Below are positions 35,924 through 43,321 of a stretch of 64,000 nucleotides of DNA, piece after piece (positions within the stretch are counted from its first letter, which is position 1; the number at the start of each line of letters is the position of its first letter). Where the stretch lies: positions 418,886 to 482,885 of the forward strand of contig OMWY01000001.1 in assembly GCA_900314885.1 (NCBI GenBank), in the 5' to 3' direction. The position numbers were made by a program, and so were the translations under genes. Source of the stretch: an uncultured Eubacteriales bacterium. Its GTDB lineage: Bacteria; Bacillota; Clostridia; Lachnospirales; Lachnospiraceae. The notes below the pieces were generated by a model. That model saw only the letters and a program-made list of their open reading frames with translations. It did no database searches and was not told the origin of the DNA.

Positions 35924-35976
35924 ATGGGCGTAATTTTAAAGTTGAACTTGAAAATTACGCCCATATCTGTTATAAT
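35924..35976 (+). promoter_or_regulatory. Palindromic operator-promoter, copy R2
   Basis: Arms ATGGGCGTAATTTT (35924-35937) and AAAATTACGCCCAT (35951-35964). TTGAAA at 35948-35953, exactly 17 bases and TATAAT at 35971-35976 make a near-consensus promoter whose -35 box and spacer lie in the palindrome. It is placed to be shut by a dimeric regulator and drives the DUF4143 ATPase gene. Confidence 0.85.
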
Positions 35977-36012
35977 GTATACAATAGGTTGATAACTAAG
36001 AGGTGTTGCGAT

Positions 36013-37179
36013 ATGATACAACGCAAAATAGAAAACGAGCTAAAGGAACTAATAAATGAAGTTCCTGTCCTCACAATTACCGGGCCTAGGCAGGCGGGGA
36101 AAACCACACTGGCGCGGGCCTTATTCCCGGAATATACTTATGTTAATCTCGAGGATCAGAAGACCAGAGAGTTGGCCATTAATGACTATGAGGGTTTCTT
36201 TGCGAAATACAAGGAACCGATGATTATTGATGAGGTGCAGCGTGTGCCGGAACTACTCTCAGCTATTCAGATCAGAGTAGACGAAAACAGGGATATCAAT
36301 GGGCGTTTCGTTCTTACAGGCAGCCACCAGCCAAAGCTGAGAGAAGGAATAGCGCAGTCACTTGCGGGAAGAACAAGCATAGTAACCCTGTTGCCGTTAA
36401 GCATAGAAGAAATATCTGACAGCGATACAACTATACCGGATATTAATCATCTCATACTATACGGTTTTATGCCTGAAATGTACAAGGAAGGCCAAAAGAG
36501 AAGACCTTATATTTACTATAAGGATTATCTCGAGACATATATAGAGAAGGATTTGCGCCAAATGAAAAATATCAAGGACCTCGATAAATTTATCAGGTTC
36601 CTGACACTGCTCGCCGGCCGAGTAGGCCAGGTCGTAAATCTGTCATCTATGTCAGGTGAAATAGGAGTATCTTCCGCAACCTTGTCGGAATGGTTGTCTC
36701 TTTTAATTGCATCAAATGTAGTCTTTGAACTTAAACCATATTTTTCGAATATCAGTAAGAGAATAGTGAAGAATTCAAAACTCTACTTTACGGAGATTGG
36801 CCTTGCCAGCTACTTACTGGGACTTGAAGAAGAAGATCAGGTAGACAGAGATCCGTTAAGAGGTCAGCTTTTTGAAAATCTCGTTGTGGTGGAAGCACTT
36901 AAAGCGAGACTTAATAGAAACAAAAAACCTAATCTCTATTATGTTCGTACCGAGAAAGGCGTCGAAGTAGATCTTATCTTTAAATCGGTTCGAAATCTTA
37001 TACCTTTTGAGATCAAGTCAGCTATGACGCCAACTGTTGGTTTTTCGAAGAATTTGGATGCGTTCTGTGACGCGGAACCGACAGCCGAGGATAAAAGTGT
37101 TATTTATACAGGTGAGGAATATCCATCCTACAAAGGAACCAGATATATAAACTACAGCAATATCAGTAAATTTGTTTAG
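36013..37179 (+). CDS. AAA ATPase with C-terminal DUF4143
   Basis: A 388-residue ATPase. Walker A TGPRQAGKTTLARA lies near residues 23-36, Walker B EPMIIDEVQRVPEL follows near 72-85, then the sensor block VLTGSHQPKLREGIAQSLAGR. The DUF4143 domain ends with a PD-(D/E)xK-like core GVEVDLIF...PFEIKSA near 315-340. The family is abundant in anaerobes, often as isolated genes, with unknown role. The start at 36013 has AGAGG eight bases upstream. It is driven by palindromic promoter R2; the DUF1835-like gene follows 44 bases later. Confidence 0.88.
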   Translation: MIQRKIENELKELINEVPVLTITGPRQAGKTTLARALFPEYTYVNLEDQKTRELAINDYEGFFAKYKEPMIIDEVQRVPELLSAIQIRVDENRDINGRFVLTGSHQPKLREGIAQSLAGRTSIVTLLPLSIEEISDSDTTIPDINHLILYGFMPEMYKEGQKRRPYIYYKDYLETYIEKDLRQMKNIKDLDKFIRFLTLLAGRVGQVVNLSSMSGEIGVSSATLSEWLSLLIASNVVFELKPYFSNISKRIVKNSKLYFTEIGLASYLLGLEEEDQVDRDPLRGQLFENLVVVEALKARLNRNKKPNLYYVRTEKGVEVDLIFKSVRNLIPFEIKSAMTPTVGFSKNLDAFCDAEPTAEDKSVIYTGEEYPSYKGTRYINYSNISKFV

Positions 37180-37223
37180 AATGCAATAACTGATGTAAGA
37201 AAAATTGGTAGGAGAGACAGTAT

Positions 37224-37532
37224 ATGGTTGATGTTTTATTTGCTGAGAGCGAGGCTGCATCCATGAAATTCGCAGGAAATAAGAAGGTAGTCTGCCTAGG
37301 CTTTATGCTTGACGTAGGGGATATAAAAGAGCAATTGGACAGTCAGTACAGGAAAAATTTGATATATTCTGTTTACAGACAAGACGAGCCTCATAAAAAT
37401 TCGACTTTACAAAAAGAAATAGACGATGAATACAAAAAGAAAGGTGACCATTTTATCGAGCAGGGCAAAATCAATGTTGTAGAGGACTCAGAGATTAAGT
37501 ATGCCAGGACAATAGCGAGACACAATGTTTAA
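37224..37532 (+). CDS. DUF1835/DUF3658-like protein reduced by internal deletion
   Basis: A 102-residue product. The N-terminus (MVDVLFAESEAASMK) and the block VVCLGFMLDVGDIKEQLDSQYRKNLIYS are those of DUF1835 proteins; the end FIEQGKINVVEDSEIKYARTI is that of DUF3658. From memory the intact protein is about 300 residues, so two internal stretches are missing (near residues 17 and 57) while the frame is kept. It starts right after GAGAGACAGTAT. Function of the family is unknown, and this short form is probably inactive. Confidence 0.65.
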   Translation: MVDVLFAESEAASMKFAGNKKVVCLGFMLDVGDIKEQLDSQYRKNLIYSVYRQDEPHKNSTLQKEIDDEYKKKGDHFIEQGKINVVEDSEIKYARTIARHNV

Positions 37533-37565
37533 CCTATATTTATGTAACAAATTAATTATTTCCTG

Positions 37566-37594
37566 TTTACAAGCGAATTTTTATTGTGTATAAT
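37566..37594 (+). promoter_or_regulatory. Promoter of the decayed secreted-protein gene
   Basis: TTTACA (37566-37571), 17 bases, TATAAT (37589-37594). It lies ahead of a gene that is now disrupted. Confidence 0.75.
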
Positions 37595-37637
37595 ATTTCG
37601 GGCTTTAAACAAAATTCTATTAGTGAAAGGACATTCT

Positions 37638-38429
37638 ATGAAGGAAATTTTCAAGAAAATCGTAGTTATGGTGGTCGCCATAGCTATGATCGCAACTATC
37701 TTCCCAACTGTACAGGCAAAGGCAGCTGAGAATCTGACCATGTATGTTGGGGAGGCCATCAAATATAGCATATATTAACGGAATTAAAACTGTAAAGAAC
37801 TCTAACAGCTCTGTCGCGACTGCTAAGAAAAAGGATAGCTATGACATTGTACTTAAGGCAAAGAAGCAGGGAACTACCAAGGTTACCTATAAAACAAAAT
37901 ATGGAACCGGTACCCTCAATGTAAAGGTTATCAAGCCGAAGTTTGATATTAAGCTTTCCGAATCCGTGAATGGGGATTTGCTCATTACTGTCAAGAACAA
38001 CAATAAAGATGTTTTTAACTATGTTAAGTTTACAATCACATATAAGAATTAAGCGGGTGAGAAATTAGACACTTACGATCTTGCGGTATATAGCCTTATT
38101 CCGGGTAAGACCAGCTGTGATAAGAGATCTGCTATAAGCTTACCTGAAGGCACTGACATTTCTAAGTGTACGGTAAAAGCTAACATGGCAGATACACAAC
38201 AACCATAAAATTAAAGGCTAAGACGAAGAACCCTGATATGAATATATCCGGTTCCCATTATGTGTGTTTTTATGATGAAAATGGTAAGCTGATTGATGTA
38301 TTTGTAGCTTCATTCGCGTGCAATAAGCAATGCGATTACAAGTGGGAAAGTAAAGCCTACTCATATATTGACGAACGCTTGTGTGACCATATGAAGGTCA
38401 AAACAAACGCATTCTATTATAATTATTAA
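37638..38429 (+). pseudogene. Disrupted gene for a secreted Ig-like-repeat protein
   Basis: The start has a signal peptide (KKIVVMVVAIAMIATIFPT, cut after AKA) behind GAAAGGAC. The mature part begins AAENLTMYVGEAIKYS, then the frame breaks near 37765. The next frame continues NGIKTVKNSNSSVATAKKK...GTTKVTYKTKYGTGTLNVKV, which resembles a bacterial Ig-like (Big_2) repeat. A stop at 38050-38052 interrupts the frame, reading continues with LDTYDLAVYSLIPGKT, and a second shift near 38195 leads into NPDMNISGSHYVCFYDENGK up to the TAA at 38427-38429. Two frameshifts and one stop make it a pseudogene. A cell-surface or secreted adhesin-like role is inferred. Confidence 0.8.
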
Positions 38430-38440
38430 TTTTTAGCCCA

Positions 38441-38467
38441 AAGGACAGATTAAATCTGTCCTTTTTT
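38441..38467 (+). terminator. Intrinsic terminator after the secreted-protein pseudogene
   Basis: AAGGACAGAT (38441-38450) and ATCTGTCCTT (38454-38463) pair perfectly around TAA and are followed by T residues. Confidence 0.9.
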
Positions 38468-38468
38468 A

Positions 38469-38497
38469 TTGCATATGTTCATGAAATACGTTATACT
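38469..38497 (+). promoter_or_regulatory. Promoter of the lar genes
   Basis: TTGCAT (38469-38474), 17 bases, TATACT (38492-38497), directly after the preceding terminator and before larB. Confidence 0.7.
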
Positions 38498-38562
38498 GTA
38501 TTAAGCAATAGAATAATGCAATAAACCGATAATGACGGTTAAAGCAATATGGGGCATATACC

Positions 38563-39345
38563 ATGGAAAAACAGGAATTAATAGACTTACTTACAAGTGT
38601 CAGCAATCACACGACAAGTGTAGAAGAGGCTGAATTAAAGCTAAAGGAGGAGCCATTCCTTGATCTCGGCTTCGCTAAAATAGACACTCACAGGGGCATA
38701 AGACAAGGAGCCCATGAGGTCATATACGGAGCAGGGAAGACACCGGAGCGAATTGCGGAAATCGTAAGGAAGATGAAGGCAGCAGGCGAAGAGAGAATCC
38801 TCATCACAAAGACCGACGAAGAAAAAGCGAATCAAGTGGCCCATTTACTTGATATGCGAATATCGGATAAGGATAGCGATTTTTACTATAACCTAGACGC
38901 AAAAATAATTATCGTCGGAGGCTTGCCAAAAAGGCGTACAAAGGGTAAAATAGTGGTAGCGACAGGCGGCACGAGCGACATACCGGTAGCGGAGGAAGCA
39001 GCCCTTACGGCGGAGTTCCTCGGAAATACAGTGACGAGACTGTATGATGTGGGGGTGTCGGGTCTTCACAGACTCCTTTCGCATACGGATGAAATAATGA
39101 CAGCGAATGTGATTATCGCCATAGCGGGTATGGAAGGCGCCTTGGCTAGTGTCATAGGCGGTCTCGCGGACTGCCCGGTGATAGCGGTTCCTACAAGCGT
39201 AGGATATGGGGCGAATATTGGTGGGCTTTCAGCCCTGCTCTCCATGCTTAATTCGTGCGCCAGCGGTGTGAGTGTCGTAAATATTGATAATGGATTTGGA
39301 GCGGGATATCAGGCGAGCATGATTAATCATCTTGCCGAGAAATAA
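38563..39345 (+). CDS. larB: Nickel-pincer cofactor biosynthesis protein LarB
   Basis: A 260-residue carboxylase that converts nicotinate adenine dinucleotide to the dicarboxylated pyridinium nucleotide, the first step in making the nickel-pincer cofactor of lactate racemase. The PurE-like core ATGGTSDIPVAEEAALTAEFLG and the block GMEGALASVIGGLADCPVIAVPTSVGYG are typical. larC follows three bases later. No larA racemase is in the window. Confidence 0.93.
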   Translation: MEKQELIDLLTSVSNHTTSVEEAELKLKEEPFLDLGFAKIDTHRGIRQGAHEVIYGAGKTPERIAEIVRKMKAAGEERILITKTDEEKANQVAHLLDMRISDKDSDFYYNLDAKIIIVGGLPKRRTKGKIVVATGGTSDIPVAEEAALTAEFLGNTVTRLYDVGVSGLHRLLSHTDEIMTANVIIAIAGMEGALASVIGGLADCPVIAVPTSVGYGANIGGLSALLSMLNSCASGVSVVNIDNGFGAGYQASMINHLAEK

Positions 39346-39348
39346 TAT

Positions 39349-40599
39349 ATGGGAAAAATATTATATTTGGACTTAAGTATGGGCGCCGCGGGTGATATGC
39401 TTGCGGCGGCCCTGATTTCATTATTTGATGAAGATAAGCAAAGAGAAATAATTGACAAATTAAACGCCATTGCGCCTGAAGGAGTAACTGTAGCCCTCGA
39501 AAGTACCACAAGGCAGGGACTTGCGGCTAATTATTTCTCCGTAAAAATAAATGGCGAAGAAGAATTAGATGTAGGAAATGAGAGCCATGGCCATGAATTT
39601 AATACGCATCATGATCCACATAAGCATCATCATACTTCCATGGCGGAAATTACTGATATGATAGATGCTATGGATATACCTGAGAATGTGAAGGAAGACG
39701 CGAAGCTTATTTACGCGAGACTTGCTGAGGCTGAAAGCGCTGCCCATGGTGTTCCCGTTAGCGAGGTGCATTTTCATGAGGTGGGCATGAAGGACGCTGT
39801 CATGGATATAGTCAGTGTCTGCTTCCTTATGGATTTAATAAGGCCTGACGAGGTATACGGAAGCCCTGTCTGTACGGGCTTTGGCAGTGTAAAATGCGCC
39901 CACGGATATGTAAGCGTTCCCGCGCCTGCCACAAAATATTTACTTATGAATCTACCTGCCTATGCCGGAAATATAGAAGGTGAAATGACAACTCCGACCG
40001 GAGCCGCGTTAGTATCATATTTTGCGTTTGATTTTCGCGAAATGCCTCTTATGGCGACTAAAGCAGTCGGTAGCGGAGCAGGCAAGAAGGATTTTCCTAA
40101 GGCAAATATATTAAATGTTTCGCTTGGAGATTCGGTTGCGGAGAATTCTCTGATAAGAAGCGAAAGCGATGAAACTGAGTTCCAATTTAATGTGGATGAT
40201 ATGACGGGTGAGGAAATAGGCTTCGCGATGGATCGCCTCTTTGCCGCCGGTGCCTTAGAGGTTTATACTACCCCGATAGGTATGAAGAAGTCCCGCCCCG
40301 GAACATTGTTTACGATAATCGTATCTAAAGAAAAACGCGAGGCTGTAATAAAGGCTATATTTAAATATACGACGACAATAGGTACCAGAGAAATAGCCAT
40401 CGACAGGGTGACGATGCGGCGGGAAATAGAAAAAATAAATACAGACTTCGGCCCTGTGAGAATTAAGACAAGTGAGGGCTATGGCACCAAGCGTTCAAAA
40501 TTAGAATATGATGACCTGTCACGCATTGCGATAGAAAATAATATTTCACTTCGCGATGCGACGAAATTAATTAACGGAGAAATAAAAGGTGACGAGTGA
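39349..40599 (+). CDS. larC: Nickel-pincer cofactor nickel insertase LarC
   Basis: A 416-residue protein that inserts nickel into the dithiolated pincer nucleotide. The opening LYLDLSMGAAGDMLAAALI, a histidine-rich metal stretch (HGHEFNTHHDPHKHHH, about residues 79-95) and HFHEVGMKDAVMDIV are visible. Both LarC1 and LarC2 parts are in one open frame, whereas in some lactobacilli they need a programmed frameshift. Its end overlaps the next gene by 11 bases. Confidence 0.93.
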   Translation: MGKILYLDLSMGAAGDMLAAALISLFDEDKQREIIDKLNAIAPEGVTVALESTTRQGLAANYFSVKINGEEELDVGNESHGHEFNTHHDPHKHHHTSMAEITDMIDAMDIPENVKEDAKLIYARLAEAESAAHGVPVSEVHFHEVGMKDAVMDIVSVCFLMDLIRPDEVYGSPVCTGFGSVKCAHGYVSVPAPATKYLLMNLPAYAGNIEGEMTTPTGAALVSYFAFDFREMPLMATKAVGSGAGKKDFPKANILNVSLGDSVAENSLIRSESDETEFQFNVDDMTGEEIGFAMDRLFAAGALEVYTTPIGMKKSRPGTLFTIIVSKEKREAVIKAIFKYTTTIGTREIAIDRVTMRREIEKINTDFGPVRIKTSEGYGTKRSKLEYDDLSRIAIENNISLRDATKLINGEIKGDE

Positions 40600-41587
40600 G
40601 ACAAGAGAAAAATACGAGCATTTTAAGGATTACATAAAAGGTCTTGGTTCTCTCGGCGTTGCCTTTTCAGCGGGTGTTGACTCTACATTTTTATTAAAGG
40701 TCGGACACGATGTGTTAGGGCCTAAGTGCGTGGCTTTTTCGGGAATTTCTCCTTCCTTTCCGAAGAAGGAACAGGAGGAAGCGGGATATTTTGATTTTTA
40801 CTTGCTTCACGCTCTTGGGGAGGATAACCTTGCGAATTATGAGAAATATGGTCTCTGGGATTATGTAAAGGAGTTAAAGAGCGAAGGAAAAATAAAGCAT
40901 TATGGCATTTCATTTCACGATACCGCGGCTCTTCTTGACGAGATTTTAACCGATCATCCTGATATCGAATTCGTGCAGCTTCAGATAAATTACGCTGACT
41001 GGGAGGATAAGAGCATCCAGTCGAAGAAGTGCTACGATGTCGCGACAAAGCACGGAAAACCGGTTATTGTTATGGAACCGGTTAAGGGCGGGACCCTTGC
41101 TAACCCTCCGGAACCGGTTTTGAAGGTTTTAAGGGATGCTGACCCTGCGGCTTCGCCTGCTTCGTGGGCTATAAGGTTTGTAGCGTCTCTTCCGAATGTT
41201 ATGATGGTTTTATCAGGAATGTCTAATGTTGAGCAGATGGATGACAACCTTTCATTTATGAAGGATTTTGAGCCGCTTACGGCTGACGAAGAGAAGGTAA
41301 TAGATGACGCTCGTACAGCCCTTAACAGCTTTGATACAATAAAATGTACCGCCTGTCATTATTGCACTCCTGGATGTCCTGTTGAGATGCACATACCTGA
41401 GATCTTTGCCGTAATGAATGACTATAAAATATATGGAGATCTCGCAAGCGCAAAGGATCAGTACGGATGGCGTCCGGGCGGCCCTAAGGCGAGCGCTTGC
41501 ATAGAGTGCGGCCAGTGCGAGAACGCCTGTCCTCAGAAGCTCCCGATTATTAACCTCCTTAAAGAGGTAGCGGCTACCTTCGAGTGA
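40589..41587 (+). CDS. Chimera: LarE N-terminus joined in frame to the C-terminal part of a ferredoxin-type aldo/keto reductase
   Basis: 332 residues. Residues 1-65 are the start of LarE, the sacrificial sulfur transferase of nickel-pincer cofactor synthesis, with a PP-loop reading FSAGVDSTF (usual form SGGVDS). From residue 66 (base 40784) the sequence is an aldo/keto reductase of the type with a C-terminal ferredoxin: YFDFYLLH, then EFVQLQINYADWE, EPVKGGTL, and two clusters (Cys253/256/259/263 and Cys304/307/310/314). Missing are the LarE sulfur-donor cysteine region and the reductase N-terminus with catalytic Asp, Tyr and Lys. GTG start inside larC, as expected for the real larE. Neither activity is likely to survive. 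Confidence 0.85.
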   Translation: MTSETREKYEHFKDYIKGLGSLGVAFSAGVDSTFLLKVGHDVLGPKCVAFSGISPSFPKKEQEEAGYFDFYLLHALGEDNLANYEKYGLWDYVKELKSEGKIKHYGISFHDTAALLDEILTDHPDIEFVQLQINYADWEDKSIQSKKCYDVATKHGKPVIVMEPVKGGTLANPPEPVLKVLRDADPAASPASWAIRFVASLPNVMMVLSGMSNVEQMDDNLSFMKDFEPLTADEEKVIDDARTALNSFDTIKCTACHYCTPGCPVEMHIPEIFAVMNDYKIYGDLASAKDQYGWRPGGPKASACIECGQCENACPQKLPIINLLKEVAATFE

Positions 41588-41592
41588 TTTTA

Positions 41593-41640
41593 GGCTCCCT
41601 CCGTGAGGGAGCTGGCAGCGCCTTTGGCGCTGACTGAAGG
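41593..41640 (+). repeat. Dispersed palindromic repeat (double hairpin)
   Basis: GCTCCCTC (41594-41601) pairs with GAGGGAGC (41605-41612), then CAGCGCC (41616-41622) with GGCGCTG (41626-41632), followed by ACTGAAGGAG. Elements of this pattern (GGCTCCCTC, hairpin, GCTGACTGAGGGAG) are scattered in many Clostridia genomes and behave like small non-coding mobile palindromes. It lies between two convergent genes; there is no T tract of terminator type. Confidence 0.75.
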
Positions 41641-41644
41641 AGTA

Positions 41645-42631
41645 TTAGCCGCCAAAGTCGTCCTCACTTAAAGTCACAAGCGCATTACCTGCGTAATTGT
41701 GGTTGAGGACGACATCGGCGACAAGCTTCATCCCCCTCCTGTCGGCATTATTAATCACACGATTTATTTTATCGGCGATTAATTTATTCACATCATCAAG
41801 TGAAATTGTGGCAGCGAGGGGATCATTTATTATTTCACCGATTAATCCCTTTATTTTACCGACAACGTCAGGCGTTATAATATAACCATTGTCGTTAATT
41901 AATTTAACCGCGAAATCAAAATGAGGCTTCATGGTCTCACTGATATCTGACTCGGAAATATTATTATCTTCAAATGAAGGATTAATTTTCTTATCACCAT
42001 CTATTAATTCATAGGCCCTCGCAAGCTTTTTTTGGGCGGAAATTAACTCGTCATTATTTTTAAATACAGGAATTCCGTCAGAGTCTTCCGAAGAATTTTC
42101 TGTATTTTTACTCTTATCTGCAAATGAATAAGCAGTATTTTTATCAGAACCTTTTACAGCAAGGTCTCCTGCGGAAATTCCCGCAAGCTCGCCCGCCTTT
42201 TTAATATATTCGGCCTCGGTCCCCATTGAAACTAACTCGTTACAGATATAATCCAGCTTTTCTCTATCTCCGGATTTATCATATAATACGGCGAGCTCGT
42301 AGACGTATTTATCCTCGTAAGCGTTATCCTTTATTTTAATCAGGTCTTTTATTAATATGGCATCGGCCTTATTTTCAAGTTTATCAAGGCGATAATTAAA
42401 TATAAAGGCATCGCTGTCTTTTCCGTATTTCACCATGAATTCGCCGAGATAAGCTTCGGCGTTTTTGGTATCCCTTGTTTTTATCGAGAGGTCAATAAGT
42501 CTTGCGAGGACGCGCTTCACCTTGTGCTTCTCGTAATATTTTTCGAGGTACTTTTTAGCGTCCTCTGCTTTTCCCTCCGATTCTAGGAGACGCGCCCTAC
42601 TGAGCGCGTCCCTGACTGAATTACCTGACAT
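41645..42631 (-). CDS. TPR-like helical repeat protein of unknown function
   Basis: A 328-residue soluble protein. The first 140 residues read as tetratricopeptide-like helix pairs (SRARLLESEGKAEDAKKYLEKYY, ELAVLYDKSGDREKL). A low-complexity Ser/Asp/Asn linker (about 165-190) leads to a second helical region (about 195-328). No signal peptide, membrane segment or catalytic motif is visible. It is probably transcribed with the small VOC protein upstream (14-base gap). Partner unknown. Confidence 0.7.
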   Translation of the reverse strand: MSGNSVRDALSRARLLESEGKAEDAKKYLEKYYEKHKVKRVLARLIDLSIKTRDTKNAEAYLGEFMVKYGKDSDAFIFNYRLDKLENKADAILIKDLIKIKDNAYEDKYVYELAVLYDKSGDREKLDYICNELVSMGTEAEYIKKAGELAGISAGDLAVKGSDKNTAYSFADKSKNTENSSEDSDGIPVFKNNDELISAQKKLARAYELIDGDKKINPSFEDNNISESDISETMKPHFDFAVKLINDNGYIITPDVVGKIKGLIGEIINDPLAATISLDDVNKLIADKINRVINNADRRGMKLVADVVLNHNYAGNALVTLSEDDFGG

Positions 42632-42645
42632 TTTCTCTCCTTCAG

Positions 42646-43014
42646 TTAATATTTCTTTAAATGTACCGCGAACCCGCCTATTTCTCTGTCAAAATACACG
42701 AAGGTGAGCTTCCCGTTCTCATCTCTCTGCTCAGTCTCCTTGATAGTTCCCATACCTCTGCCTTTAAAATATTCTACAGCCTTCTCTACATCTGTAGTGC
42801 CTATTCCGATGTGTCCCTTCTCACCGCGACCATTCTCATACATAATCTCCACGAGATCGGACGCGAAAACGGAAATAGGAGTAGTGCGCGGCATGAAGCC
42901 CATGAGGGTCTCGAAATCCTTAGCTATACGCATGGCGTCATCCTTCCCCTTTGCGTTGATGCCTACATGAAGTACCTTAAGTCCCAGTTCCTTAACCGGA
43001 TCAAAATCTGCCAT
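42646..43014 (-). CDS. VOC-family (glyoxalase/bleomycin resistance-like) protein
   Basis: A 122-residue protein of the vicinal oxygen chelate fold with two beta-alpha-beta-beta-beta units (VLHVGINAKGKDDAMRIAKDFETLMG; then GHIGIGTTDVEKAVEYFKGRGM and FVYFDREIGGFAVHLKKY). The His and Glu-like metal positions are not all certain, so it may be a metal-free binding protein. The sequence resembles KDPG/2-dehydro-3-deoxyphosphogluconate-aldolase-associated VOC proteins, but the context does not support that. Read from the minus strand with a GGAGAT site. Confidence 0.75.
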   Translation of the reverse strand: MADFDPVKELGLKVLHVGINAKGKDDAMRIAKDFETLMGFMPRTTPISVFASDLVEIMYENGRGEKGHIGIGTTDVEKAVEYFKGRGMGTIKETEQRDENGKLTFVYFDREIGGFAVHLKKY

Positions 43015-43113
43015 AATCTTTATCTCCTTTCAATGGCGCTGTCTGCGCCTTTTCTATGTAAAGTTTACCATAAGAAATTCGATTTGTACACTCATTTCTG
43101 TAAAAAATTTATC

Positions 43114-43141
43114 TTGACTATTGACGAAATTGTGGTATTAT
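43114..43141 (+). promoter_or_regulatory. Promoter of typA
   Basis: TTGACT (43114-43119), 16 bases, TATTAT (43136-43141). Transcription would begin about 43148, exactly where structured element A begins, so the element is the 5' untranslated region of typA. Confidence 0.7.
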
Positions 43142-43149
43142 AAAAGGGT

Positions 43150-43297
43150 TGCGAGTGCCTGGTCCAATAAAATTTGTATGAACGAGCTAGCGAAGTTCAT
43201 ACAAATTTTATTGTACCTATTGTCACTGGCGGGTCCCACGTAGTGGGTGGCAGTGACCCAGGATTGTCCTGCGGACAATCCAGAGGCAAACTAAGAC
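43150..43297 (+). ncRNA. Structured leader element A before typA
   Basis: No reading frame. TGCC (43156-43159) can close on GGCA (43285-43288). Stem P2: AATAAAATTTGTATGAAC (43166-43183) with its perfect complement at 43195-43212, loop of 11. The linker GTACCTATTGTC at 43213-43224 runs into stem P3, GTCACTG (43222-43228) with CAGTGAC (43251-43257), which encloses CCCAC/GTGGG. A last hairpin GGATTGTCC/GGACAATCC lies at 43261-43281. P2, the 12-base linker and P3 correspond one to one with the element before cysS, with different stem sequences. There is no terminator tract. Confidence 0.7.
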
Positions 43298-43321
43298 CCG
43301 ATAATTTTCATGAGGTATATT

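Noticed and set aside
39349..40599. Programmed frameshift in larC as in lactobacilli
   Set aside because: The gene is one continuous open frame here, so none is needed.
41593..41640. Terminator of the larE chimera
   Set aside because: Two GC-rich hairpins without a T tract, matching a dispersed palindromic repeat pattern instead.
41645..42631. Alpha-amylase-like phrase (VADVVLNHNY) near the end of the TPR protein
   Set aside because: Resembles the GH13 region I block only in these residues; no other amylase motif and no barrel. Probably chance, though a short deletion-fusion cannot be excluded by eye.
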